Assembly: GCF_001570545.1 (NCBI RefSeq)
Contig: NZ_BBXD01000019.1
Location: 186,001 to 250,000 of the forward strand
Source: Herbidospora mongoliensis
GTDB lineage: Bacteria > Actinomycetota > Actinomycetes > Streptosporangiales > Streptosporangiaceae
Direction of reading: 5' to 3'
Length of the DNA stretch: 64,000 bases
The translations under genes were made by a program, and so were the position numbers. Every line of letters starts with the position of its first letter. The first letter of the stretch is position 1. Under the pieces are notes generated by a model. It had not been told where the DNA came from. It did no database searches and saw nothing but the letters and a program-made list of their open reading frames with translations. Below, in pieces: positions 7,559 to 16,034 of this stretch.

Positions 7559-8731
7559 GTGAGCACCGAGGCAGAATGGCCGGCCACGCTCGACGTCGGA
7601 GCGCTCCTCGCCGGCGGGTGGCGACCTGAAGCGTTCCGGCAATTCATCCTGAAAGTACACAGCAGATGCAATCTCGCGTGTACGTACTGCTATGTCTACA
7701 CACTCGCGGACCAGAGCTGGGAGAGCCAGCCCCGGGTGATGTCACCCGAAGTGGTCGCCGCGGCGGCGTTCCGGATCGCCGAACACGCGCGGGCGCACGC
7801 GCTCCCCTCTGTCGAGGTGATCCTGCACGGCGGTGAACCGCTGCTTGCCGGGCTCGACCGGCTGACCGCCCTCGTTCATTCCGTACGTGCCGCGTGCGCC
7901 CCCGAAGTGGCGGTGTCGTTCAGCGTCCAGACGAACGGGGTCCTGCTCACCGAGTCCTTTCTCCAGACCTTCCTCGAACTCGGGATCCGCATCGGGGTGA
8001 GCCTGGACGGGGGCGAGGAGGCCAACGACCGCCACCGCCTGACCCTGGGCGGTCGCGGTTCCTATGCGTCGGTGGCCCGCGCCCTCGACCTGCTCGGACG
8101 GGAGGAGTTCCGGCCGATCTACGGCGGGATCCTGTGCACCATCGACCTGGCCAACGACCCGGTGGAGACCTATGAGGCGCTGGCGGTCTTCCGGCCGCCC
8201 CGGATCGACATGCTGCTCCCCCACGGGACCTGGGCGGAACCGCCGCCGGGGATCGGGGCGTACGCCGACTGGCTGATCACCTTGTTCGACCACTGGTACC
8301 AGCCGGGGCGACCCGCGACATGGATCCGGATATTTCAGGAGATCATCGGGTTACTGCTGGGCGGGAGGTCGGGCTTCGAAAGCGTCGGACTGACCCCTTC
8401 GACGCTGGTCGTCGTCGAGACCGACGGGACCATCGAACAGTCGGACTTCCTCAAGGTCGTCGCGCCCGGGGCGGCGACGACGGGCCTGCGGATCGCCGAC
8501 CACCCCTTCGACCGTGTGCTGCACCATCCGGGCGTGGCCGCCCGCCAGCTCGGCCTCGCCGGGCTGTCGGACGACTGCCGCGCCTGCCGCTTCGCCGAGA
8601 CGTGCGGCGGCGGCCTCTACGCCCATCGGTACCGGCAGGGGACCGGTCACCTCAACCCGTCGGTGTACTGCACCGACCTCTATCGGCTCATCAGCCACGT
8701 TCAGGCGCGGCTCACGCGCGACATCTCCTGA
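7559..8731 (+). CDS. fxsB: FxsB-type radical SAM/SPASM peptide maturase
   Basis: The predicted role is to install a cyclophane or other cross-link in a short FxSxx-COOH precursor peptide. The radical SAM cluster motif is Cys37-x3-Cys41-x2-Cys44 (RCNLACTYCY). GGEPLL follows at about residue 98, and the SPASM-type tail has Cys340, Cys343, Cys349 and Cys371 (CRACRFAETCGGG, NPSVYC), the usual FxsB ending. The 390-residue length is the short form. The HEXXH domain often fused to FxsB is a separate gene 13 nt downstream. The GTG start has GGGAG upstream in unusually AT-rich DNA. Codon 265 is TTA. Confidence 0.9.
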   Translation: MSTEAEWPATLDVGALLAGGWRPEAFRQFILKVHSRCNLACTYCYVYTLADQSWESQPRVMSPEVVAAAAFRIAEHARAHALPSVEVILHGGEPLLAGLDRLTALVHSVRAACAPEVAVSFSVQTNGVLLTESFLQTFLELGIRIGVSLDGGEEANDRHRLTLGGRGSYASVARALDLLGREEFRPIYGGILCTIDLANDPVETYEALAVFRPPRIDMLLPHGTWAEPPPGIGAYADWLITLFDHWYQPGRPATWIRIFQEIIGLLLGGRSGFESVGLTPSTLVVVETDGTIEQSDFLKVVAPGAATTGLRIADHPFDRVLHHPGVAARQLGLAGLSDDCRACRFAETCGGGLYAHRYRQGTGHLNPSVYCTDLYRLISHVQARLTRDIS

Positions 8732-8744
8732 GGGGGCCAGGACG

Positions 8745-10067
8745 TTGACCCGCCGATACACCCTTCCCGGTGACGTCTTCACGGAACTCGCCACCGGCGC
8801 GGGCGGCCAGCGAGCCATGCGTTTCCTCGCTGACACCCAGCACAGCAAGAACCTGCTGCTCATCCGCATGGTCGTGACGGCCGCCGGGCGCATCGGCCAC
8901 GAGCGGGCCGGGGAACTCGCCGAGGCGTGGGACCTGCTGGCCGGGCTGCAGCACGACCACCCCGACGCGGTCGAGACGGTGCTGCGCTGGCCCTCGGTCG
9001 GCACCTGGGCCATGCGGATGCTGTCGAAGGTGCTGCCGAACAAGTCCGGGGGGCCGGTGGCGTTCGCGTACCTGCCGGGGATGGCGGTGGCGGCGGCGGT
9101 CCGGGCGGGGGTGCCGGTGGAACTCGACGTGGCCGTGCCCGGCGGCCGGATGGCGCTGCCCTCGCTCGGGGTGGCCCGGATGTTCGGCGCCTCCCGGCAC
9201 GCGGTGGAGAGGGTTCCGGTACGTGTCCACGCCGACGGCGCGGAACTGCGGCTGGGCGGGATGACCACGTACGTGCCGAGAGAACCGGAGCGGTTCGCAG
9301 AGGGCTGGCTGCCGCTCCGGCGGCTGGCCACCGTCTATCAGGACACCCGTTTCGAGGTCTGGATCGACGACGTCGACCCGTTCCGCCTCCCGGAGGACTG
9401 GCCCGCCGGCCGCCAGCGCCCGGCCGCGCTCAAGCAGTGGCAGCGGGCCTTCGCCGACGCCTGGGTCCTGCTCAAGGACCACCACCCCTGGTACGCCGAC
9501 GAGGTGGTCAGCGGCATCACGACCTTCGTCCCGATGGCCCGGCCCTACGGCCGCCCCACCAGCGCGACCAGTCGTAACTCGTTCGGCGCCTTCGCCGTCT
9601 CGCTGCCGCCCGACGGCCGGATGCTCGCCTCGCTGATGTCCCACGAGATCCAGCACGCCAAGCTGTGGGCGCTGCTCGACCTGGTCCAGCTCACCAAGCC
9701 GGTCAAGGAGGGCGACCGCCCTCTCTGGTACGCCCCGTGGCGCGAGGACCCGCGCCCGCTGGTGGCGCTGCTGCAGGGCGCCTACGCCCACTTGGCGGTG
9801 GCGGCCTTCTGGCGGGTGCAGCGGTTTCTCGACCAGGGCGAGGACGCGCTCCGCGCGCACGCGGAGTACGCCCGGTGGCGGCAGCTGACCGACCAGGTGA
9901 TCGACACGCTGCGGATGTGCGGGATGCTGACCGAGGCGGGAGACGCGTTCGTCGAGGGCATGGCCAGCACGCTGGCGGGGTGGCGTGACGACGAGGTGCC
10001 GTACACGGCGGCCAAGAGGGCCCGGGAAGCGGCCCACGACCACAAGAAGAGGTACGACCGGAGTTAG
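8745..10067 (+). CDS. HEXXH-motif putative peptide modification protein (FxsB partner)
   Basis: This is a 440-residue protein of the HEXXH-domain family found with FxsB-type RiPP maturases. The putative metal site is His300-Glu-Ile-Gln-His304 (LMSHEIQHAKLWALLD), so it is not the inactivated form. The N-terminus (LPGDVFTELATG, DTQHSKNLLLIRMV) fits the family. I chose the TTG at 8745 because CCAGGA precedes it and it gives the family N-terminus; no better start is near. The chemistry of these proteins is not established. It overlaps the convergent fxsT gene by 4 bp. Confidence 0.85.
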   Translation: MTRRYTLPGDVFTELATGAGGQRAMRFLADTQHSKNLLLIRMVVTAAGRIGHERAGELAEAWDLLAGLQHDHPDAVETVLRWPSVGTWAMRMLSKVLPNKSGGPVAFAYLPGMAVAAAVRAGVPVELDVAVPGGRMALPSLGVARMFGASRHAVERVPVRVHADGAELRLGGMTTYVPREPERFAEGWLPLRRLATVYQDTRFEVWIDDVDPFRLPEDWPAGRQRPAALKQWQRAFADAWVLLKDHHPWYADEVVSGITTFVPMARPYGRPTSATSRNSFGAFAVSLPPDGRMLASLMSHEIQHAKLWALLDLVQLTKPVKEGDRPLWYAPWREDPRPLVALLQGAYAHLAVAAFWRVQRFLDQGEDALRAHAEYARWRQLTDQVIDTLRMCGMLTEAGDAFVEGMASTLAGWRDDEVPYTAAKRAREAAHDHKKRYDRS

Positions 10068-12613
10068 ACGACGGGCGGCTCGAAGTCGAAGTCGATCCGG
10101 CGGCCTTCCTCCATCGCCTGTACGTCGTGGTAGTCGGCGCCGAGGGTGGCGCCGAACCGCTCGACGACGTCGGCGCGCAGGGCCTGGCCCTTGGCGACGT
10201 CACCCGTGGAGATCATGTCGGCGCCGAGGTTGGCCGCACAGGCCAGCGTGTGGGGGTGGTCGGGGCCGAGCACCTCGCGGAAGCGCTCCAGGATCTCCTC
10301 ACCGATCCGCCTGGCCACCTTGTGCTCACCGAGCTCGGCCGCCGTGCTGGCCAGGTTGGTCGCGCAGGTCAGGGTGTAGTGGTGATCTTCGCCCAGGGTC
10401 TCGCTCAAGCCGGCCTGCGCGACCTCGAGAAGGCTCTTCGCCTGACCCGGCTCTCCGGTCAGGCGCAACGCGATGGCGGTGTTCAGGGCGCATCCGTAGG
10501 TGAACGGATAGTCCTCGCCGCGAGTGGCCCGGTAGAGCGAGGCCGTGTCACGGGAGAACGAGGCCGACTGGACGTGGTTGCCGATCAGTCGCAGGCCGTT
10601 GGCCAGCGTGACGCCCGCGGCGAGGGTGCCGGGGTGTTCGCGGCCGTAGGTGTCGCGGTGGCGGTGGAACACGTCACGGGCCAGCTCGTAGGCCTCGTCA
10701 AACGCACCGGCCTTGCGCCGGGCCACCGACAGCTCACGCGCCTGGAGCAGCACGTCGGTGTGGTTCGCGATGAGCCGCTTCTGCTGGATCACCAGGTCCT
10801 GGTAGGCGAGATAGGTGCGCTCGCCCTCCTGCCGGGCCTGGTGGTAGCGGCCGAGCAGACGCAGGTCGCGGGCGATGGCGTTACGGGTGTAGAGGACCTG
10901 CGGGTGGGTGTCGCTGCCGTAGTGGTTGAGCCGGTCTTCGTAGTTGGACTGGTCGAGGCGCAGCGCCTCTTCGTAGTCGGCGACGAGAGCGTGGTCGATG
11001 GCCTGGTTGTTGCGGGCTCGGAAGGTGTTCGGGTGTTCGCTGGTGAAGACCCGCTGGTGGCGCGGCACCGAGTCGGTGTCGGAATCCAGCGCGGCCGCGA
11101 ACTTGCCCTGGGCGCGCAGGATGCCGCCGAACACGTTGAGCATCAGCAACGTCTCGTCGTGGTCTTCACCGTGTTCGGCCCGCAGTTTGGCCAGCGTGTC
11201 CTTGCCGAGGTCGAAGGCCTCGTCGATCCTGCCGACGTTGAGCAGGTGGTTGGAGAGCAGCCGTCGCATGATCAGCAGGTGGAGGTCGTTGTCGGGGAAC
11301 TTCGCGGCCCACGCGTCGGCGCCCCTGGCCAGCCACTCCTGCGCGGCCTGGAAGTCGCCCTTCTGCATGAGGAAGCGGCCCATGTTGGTGGCCAGCCGCC
11401 GCACGTCACCGTCATCGCAATCGATGATCGACGACGGGCCGACGTGGGCCAGCAGGTCGTCGTAGATGGGCCATACCTCGAGGTCGTCGGGACGGTCGGG
11501 GTCGGCGCCGCCGAGGAGCAGGTGGACGTCGTGGCGCGCGGCGCTCTTCTCGTCGTCATCGAGATCCTCTCGGATGAGGGTCTGGATGATGCGGTGCATC
11601 TGGAGGGTGCGGCGCAGGTTGTCGAGGCGGGCCAGCGCGTATCGGCCGATCTCACGGACCACGTCGGACATCTTGTAGGGGTCACGGATCGTGTCGCGGA
11701 GATTCGACGGACCGAGCACGTGGCGGCCCTTGTTGATCAGGTCGAGCGAGATGGGCTCCGGGCCGAAGTAGGCGATGCGGTGGAGCAGCGCCATCGCCGA
11801 GGGCATCTGGCGGCGCACCCGTTCGAGCGAGATGCTCCACGCGGCGGCCATCGGGACGGGATAGTCGAGCACGGTGCCCTGGGCGAGCACCTTGCTCGCC
11901 TCCTCGCGGAGACGGCTGATGTACGTGTCGACGGTCATGGCCGTCTCGAACATGAGCGCGCCCGCCTGCTCCAGCGCCAGCGGCAGGTGGCCGAGCTCGT
12001 CGGCCAGCAGATTCGCCTCGCCGGCCGAGAGGCCGGGCACCCGGCGCCGGAGGAAGTCGAGGCTCTCCTCGGGCAGGAAGACATCGACCTCGAGCGCCTT
12101 GGCGTATTGCACCCAGCGGTTGTTCCGCGAGGTGACCAGGACGTGGCCGTTACCGTGCGGGATGACCTCGCGGAGGTCTTCCGGCTGGTCGGCGTTGTCG
12201 AAGACGAGGAGCCAGCGGTCGAAGGGACGGCCACGGCGCAGCGCGTCGCGGACCGCGTTGATCGCGTCGTCGAGTTTCTCGGGGGGCAGGCCGGTGATGT
12301 CGAGGCGCGGCGCCAGGGCGGCCAGAGCGCTTCGCATCAGCGGCTGCTGCTCACACGGCACCCACCAGATCACCTGGTAGTCGCGCGCGTGCCGGTAGAT
12401 GTATTCGATCGCGAGCTGGGTCTTGCCGACACCACCCGTGCCCTGCAGGGCATGGAGAACGACCGCGTCGTTCTGTTCGGTGAGGTGTTTGCGCAGCTGG
12501 TCGAGCAACTCGGTGCGACCCGTGAAGTTGGTCAACCGCTGAGGGACGTTTCCCCAGACCTCCGGAGCAGCGAAAGTATCCGCGCCTTTGGCTGGTGCAC
12601 CGGAATCGACCAC
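10064..12613 (-). CDS. fxsT: FxsT-like NB-ARC/TPR STAND ATPase
   Basis: This 849-residue protein has the architecture of the FxSxx-COOH system tetratricopeptide protein. An NB-ARC domain carries Walker A GTGGVGKTQ (about 58-66), Walker B WLLVFDNAD (134-142), the sensor TSRNN, HLPLALEQAGA (about 209) and an MHD-like QMHRIIQ (about 338). It is followed by a winged helix and about 450 residues of Kinesin-light-chain-type TPRs (GREHPGTLAAGVTLANGL, GPDHPHTLACAANLG). The GTG start sits behind CGGAGG. It is divergent from the precursor peptide gene and probably acts as a switch or sensor for the system rather than in chemistry. Confidence 0.88.
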   Translation of the reverse strand: MVDSGAPAKGADTFAAPEVWGNVPQRLTNFTGRTELLDQLRKHLTEQNDAVVLHALQGTGGVGKTQLAIEYIYRHARDYQVIWWVPCEQQPLMRSALAALAPRLDITGLPPEKLDDAINAVRDALRRGRPFDRWLLVFDNADQPEDLREVIPHGNGHVLVTSRNNRWVQYAKALEVDVFLPEESLDFLRRRVPGLSAGEANLLADELGHLPLALEQAGALMFETAMTVDTYISRLREEASKVLAQGTVLDYPVPMAAAWSISLERVRRQMPSAMALLHRIAYFGPEPISLDLINKGRHVLGPSNLRDTIRDPYKMSDVVREIGRYALARLDNLRRTLQMHRIIQTLIREDLDDDEKSAARHDVHLLLGGADPDRPDDLEVWPIYDDLLAHVGPSSIIDCDDGDVRRLATNMGRFLMQKGDFQAAQEWLARGADAWAAKFPDNDLHLLIMRRLLSNHLLNVGRIDEAFDLGKDTLAKLRAEHGEDHDETLLMLNVFGGILRAQGKFAAALDSDTDSVPRHQRVFTSEHPNTFRARNNQAIDHALVADYEEALRLDQSNYEDRLNHYGSDTHPQVLYTRNAIARDLRLLGRYHQARQEGERTYLAYQDLVIQQKRLIANHTDVLLQARELSVARRKAGAFDEAYELARDVFHRHRDTYGREHPGTLAAGVTLANGLRLIGNHVQSASFSRDTASLYRATRGEDYPFTYGCALNTAIALRLTGEPGQAKSLLEVAQAGLSETLGEDHHYTLTCATNLASTAAELGEHKVARRIGEEILERFREVLGPDHPHTLACAANLGADMISTGDVAKGQALRADVVERFGATLGADYHDVQAMEEGRRIDFDFEPPVV

Positions 12614-12794
12614 AAACGCCTCCGGGTGATTAGGCGATACCTCTGTGATGCTAACGCACCAAGTGTGAGGTGGTGGGAGGCCGATTCGATTCGGACGACC
12701 GTTAATAGGGCTGGCTCAGGACCGGTCAGAAAAGTATGGACTCCGGCACCTTTCTCATCTATCAAAGAGGAAGACGATCCGGGGAGGACTGCGC

Positions 12795-12956
12795 ATGGGC
12801 GCCGACCGCGAGGCAAAGCTCCTGGATATCGGGGACAAGACGCTGGCCGATATCGCGAACATGGACCACCACATTCTGGCCGAGGTAGCCGGTCAGATCC
12901 TGCGCGAGGCGTGGGAGATCGACACCCCGCTGGCCCGGTTCCAGGCCAGCATCTAG
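12795..12956 (+). CDS. fxsA: FxSxx-COOH-like RiPP precursor peptide (C-terminus FQASI)
   Basis: This 53-residue peptide starts at ATG behind a strong GGGGAGGA site. The leader is helical and acidic (KLLDIGDKTLADIANMDHHI, then LAEVAGQILREAW), matching the leader style of FxsA peptides. The C-terminus is LARFQASI. Phe is five residues from the end as in the FxSxx family, but position -3 is Ala and Ser is at -2, so it is a variant core. It lies between the divergent fxsT and the downstream SIR2-like gene, close to fxsB. The assignment rests on size, leader pattern, terminal Phe position and context. Confidence 0.78.
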   Translation: MGADREAKLLDIGDKTLADIANMDHHILAEVAGQILREAWEIDTPLARFQASI

Positions 12957-13038
12957 CCGGGGCCTTCCTGGGCAGAACGGGGTTCGTGGGGTTAGATTTC
13001 TCCACCGGGGACCGGTGATCCGGAACGGTGGGGAAACA

Positions 13039-13944
13039 ATGGAGAAAAAGGACTGGGACCGTCTCATCTACGGGCTCGAGTCAGGCTACTGCACACCGTT
13101 TCTCGGCGCGGGGGTGTGTTCAGGCACGCTCCCGACCGGCGGACAGCTGAGTTCGCGCTGGGCCCAAAAAGAAGGTTATCCGTTCACGAACGGGCGATCG
13201 TTGCCCGACGTCATGGACTTCGTGGTGACCATGCACGGCAACGACGCGGTCTACGTCAAAGAACGGGTCGTCGAAGATCTGCTCTACAAGAAGAACGGCA
13301 AGAAGAGGGGCAGGCCCAAACTGCCCGACTTCTCCTCCGTGCACGAGCCCCACAACGTGCTGGCCAGGTTCCCGTTACCGGTCTTCTTCACCACCAACTA
13401 CGACGACTTCATGGTGCGCGCCCTCACCGAGGCGGGCAAGGAGCCGTTCGCGCTCACCTGCCCCTGGTACGAGGACGGCGGCGGCACCGCCCCTGACCTG
13501 CCGAACCGGCCGACCCCCGAGCAGCCGGCGGTCTTCCACCTGCACGGTTCGGCCGCCGATCCGGCCTCGCTCGTGCTCAGCCGCAGCGACTACATCCGGT
13601 TCCTGATCAACCTTTCGATGAACACCGCGAGCCCCGACCATTCCTTCATCCCCGGCCCGCTGCTCACGTCGCTCACGGAACGGCCTTTGCTGTTCATCGG
13701 ATACAGCCTCCAGGACTGGTCGTTCGCCGTCCTGTTCCAGGGGTTGCTCCAGACCATCTCCTCGTTGCAGCAGCGGCGGCACATAAGCATTCAACTGACA
13801 CCGCCCAGCGCCCGGCGAGGATCGGAAAGAATCGCCGAGGAGTACCTGACCAGAACCTTTGATCGATGGAACATAACCGTATACTGGGGTAAAGTCGAAG
13901 ACTTCTGCCAAGAGTTGGGCGCCCGTATGGGGTGGAGCGCATGA
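13039..13944 (+). CDS. SIR2-like (SIR2_2) NAD-binding protein
   Basis: This 301-residue protein belongs to the SIR2-like group used as NAD-consuming effectors in bacterial immunity. The NAD-binding loop GAGVC (about 23-27), TTNYD (118-122), the catalytic-region HLHGS (167-171) and IGYSLQDWSF (220-229) are present. There are no sirtuin zinc-ribbon cysteines, as expected for this group. An upstream GTG is possible, but the ATG at 13039 has GTGGGG nearby. The stop overlaps the start of the STAND gene (ATGA), so the two are a translational pair. Codon 113 is TTA. NADase activity is inference from the family. Confidence 0.85.
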   Translation: MEKKDWDRLIYGLESGYCTPFLGAGVCSGTLPTGGQLSSRWAQKEGYPFTNGRSLPDVMDFVVTMHGNDAVYVKERVVEDLLYKKNGKKRGRPKLPDFSSVHEPHNVLARFPLPVFFTTNYDDFMVRALTEAGKEPFALTCPWYEDGGGTAPDLPNRPTPEQPAVFHLHGSAADPASLVLSRSDYIRFLINLSMNTASPDHSFIPGPLLTSLTERPLLFIGYSLQDWSFAVLFQGLLQTISSLQQRRHISIQLTPPSARRGSERIAEEYLTRTFDRWNITVYWGKVEDFCQELGARMGWSA

Positions 13945-15983
13945 CACCGGTCAGGGACAACCCATACGTCGGTCTGCGCGCATTCGAGAACCGCGACCGT
14001 GATCTTTTCTTCGGTCGCTTCCGGGAGTCTCGCAACGTCACCGACCTGTGGCGGAGCAATCGGCTGGTGGTGCTTTACGGGCCGTCCGGCATCGGGAAAT
14101 CGTCGCTGCTCCACGCCGGCGCGGTGCCGCTGCTCTACGACGAGAAACTCGACGTGCTGCCGGTGGGCCGGGCCTCGGCGGGCGGGCCGTTTCCCACCCC
14201 GTCCGACCACAATCCCTACACTTTCTGCCTGCTGTCGTCGTGGTCGCCGGCCGATTCGCCGGCCCGGCTCGCCGATCTGACGGTCGCCCAGTTCCTGCAC
14301 AATAGGCCGAAACGGACCGACCGCTTCGGAGACGACGTCCCCATTTTCGCGGCGATCGATCAGTTTGAAGAGGTGCTCAACTCACCGCCCCCATGGCGCA
14401 TTCATCGCGAGGCGTTTCTGCGGCAGCTCGGCGACGCGACCAAGGAGATCCCGCATCTGCGCCTCCTGGTCTCGATCCGCGAAGACGCCATCGCCGAACT
14501 GCTGCCGAGGGAGTCCGACATCGCCGGTCACTCCCGGGCCCGGGTGCGGCTCTCCCCGCTCAGCGCCCCCGACGCGTTGCACGCGGTGCGAGATCCGGTC
14601 GACGCGACCGAGCGTCACTTCGCCCCCGACGTCGCCGAGACCCTGGTCCGTGAGCTGTGCACCGTCGAGGTGACCGACAAGCTGCACGAACGCCGGAAGA
14701 TCGAACTCGACGACGTCGAACCGTGGCAGATCCAGGTGGTCTGCACCCAGCTCTGGGACCGGCTGCCGCCGGACACCGATGAGATCACCTTCGATCATCT
14801 CCGCGACTTCGGCGACGTGCAGGAGGCCCTCACCGCGTTCTGCCTGCGGATGATCACCTCCGTCGCCGACGACTTCGGGGTTCCCGAAGACGTCCTGCGC
14901 AAGTGGATCTACGAGAAGTTCGTCACCGAACACGGCACCCGCGGCATGGCCTATGAGGGCACCAACGAGACCGCGGGCATGCCCAACGACATCCCCCGCG
15001 CCCTGGAACACCGCCGGATCCTGCGCGGCGAAGACCGCCACGGCTCCCGCTGGTACGAACTCCAGCACGACCGCCTGATCGACCCCATCCGCCGCCTCTT
15101 CGAGTCGTCCCCGCAACTGGACGTCGAGGAGGCCGAGGAGACAATCCGGCCGTCGACCCCCACGGCGGCCGACTATCTGGCCGCCGCCGAGACCGCCCTG
15201 GCCACCGGCGAGTTCGTGCCCGCCGAGCGGCACGCCAACGACGCGCTCAGGGCCACCGGCGAGAACCCCGGTGACAACGCCCTGCGGGTCCGCGCCGAGG
15301 CCCTGTCGCTGCTCGGCAACCTGGCGCTCTACCAGGACGACGGCGACACCGCGCTGTCCCGGTTCCGCCAGGCGGCCATGGTCTTCGAACGGCTCCAGGT
15401 GCCCACGGCGGTGGCCCGGCTGCTGTCGGCGGTGGCCCGTCTCCTCATCAAGGCGCGCGACTTCGGGTCCGCGATCACCGAGTTGCAGTCGGCCATCACC
15501 CGCCATCCCAGCCAGCCCTCCCTGAAGCGGGATCTCGCCGAGGCGTTCTGGGCCGACGGTCAGCTCAACTCGGCCATCGCCCTCTACACGTCGGTGATCG
15601 CGGTCAGCCCCGGAGACGCCGCCGCGCTGGCCGGACGGGGTCAGCTCAGCGCCGAGAAAAGGGATTTTCGGTCAGCACTCGATGACTTGAAGCGCGCAAC
15701 CGAAATCAGACCCTCCCTTCTCGAGAATCCGAACATACGAGCGGCGAAAGCGGTGGCTCTCGCCGGTCTCGGGCGGTTCGAAGACGCCGGGAAAGAGGCG
15801 GAGATCGCGGTCGCGACCGGCCCGAACAATGGCCCCGCCCTCCTTGCCGCGGCCGAAGTCGCGAAGCGGATGGGCGATCAGGTACAAATGGCCGAACTCG
15901 CCCGGCAAGCCATAGACGCCACCGATCCGCAGTTGTTCCCACACGCCTTTATGCGAGCCCGGGATATGCTCTACAGCCTCTGA
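13941..15983 (+). CDS. nSTAND1-type NTPase with C-terminal TPR repeats
   Basis: This 680-residue protein begins with NPYVGLRAFENRDRDLFFGR, typical of the novel STAND NTPase 1 family. Walker A is GPSGIGKSS (about 47-55) and Walker B is PIFAAIDQFEE (about 134-144). RLRLLVSIREDAIAEL-like and LSAPDALHAV segments follow. The helical region ends in YELQHDRLIDPIRR (about 370), and the last 270 residues are TPR-like repeats. No effector domain is fused; the coupled SIR2-like protein would be the effector and the TPRs the sensor. This resembles two-gene SIR2-STAND defence modules, but the trigger is unknown. Confidence 0.85.
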   Translation: MTPVRDNPYVGLRAFENRDRDLFFGRFRESRNVTDLWRSNRLVVLYGPSGIGKSSLLHAGAVPLLYDEKLDVLPVGRASAGGPFPTPSDHNPYTFCLLSSWSPADSPARLADLTVAQFLHNRPKRTDRFGDDVPIFAAIDQFEEVLNSPPPWRIHREAFLRQLGDATKEIPHLRLLVSIREDAIAELLPRESDIAGHSRARVRLSPLSAPDALHAVRDPVDATERHFAPDVAETLVRELCTVEVTDKLHERRKIELDDVEPWQIQVVCTQLWDRLPPDTDEITFDHLRDFGDVQEALTAFCLRMITSVADDFGVPEDVLRKWIYEKFVTEHGTRGMAYEGTNETAGMPNDIPRALEHRRILRGEDRHGSRWYELQHDRLIDPIRRLFESSPQLDVEEAEETIRPSTPTAADYLAAAETALATGEFVPAERHANDALRATGENPGDNALRVRAEALSLLGNLALYQDDGDTALSRFRQAAMVFERLQVPTAVARLLSAVARLLIKARDFGSAITELQSAITRHPSQPSLKRDLAEAFWADGQLNSAIALYTSVIAVSPGDAAALAGRGQLSAEKRDFRSALDDLKRATEIRPSLLENPNIRAAKAVALAGLGRFEDAGKEAEIAVATGPNNGPALLAAAEVAKRMGDQVQMAELARQAIDATDPQLFPHAFMRARDMLYSL

Positions 15984-16034
15984 TCAACTCCCGCCTAGCG
16001 GTAGGGCAAAACGGGCAAGGGTTCGCTTCCTCAA

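Noticed and set aside
10127-13018. Long open frame (963 codons) antisense to fxsT
   Set aside because: It is a shadow of the GC-rich codon pattern of fxsT; the amino acid composition is abnormal (Val/Gly/Arg/Gln rich) and no motif or ribosome site is present.
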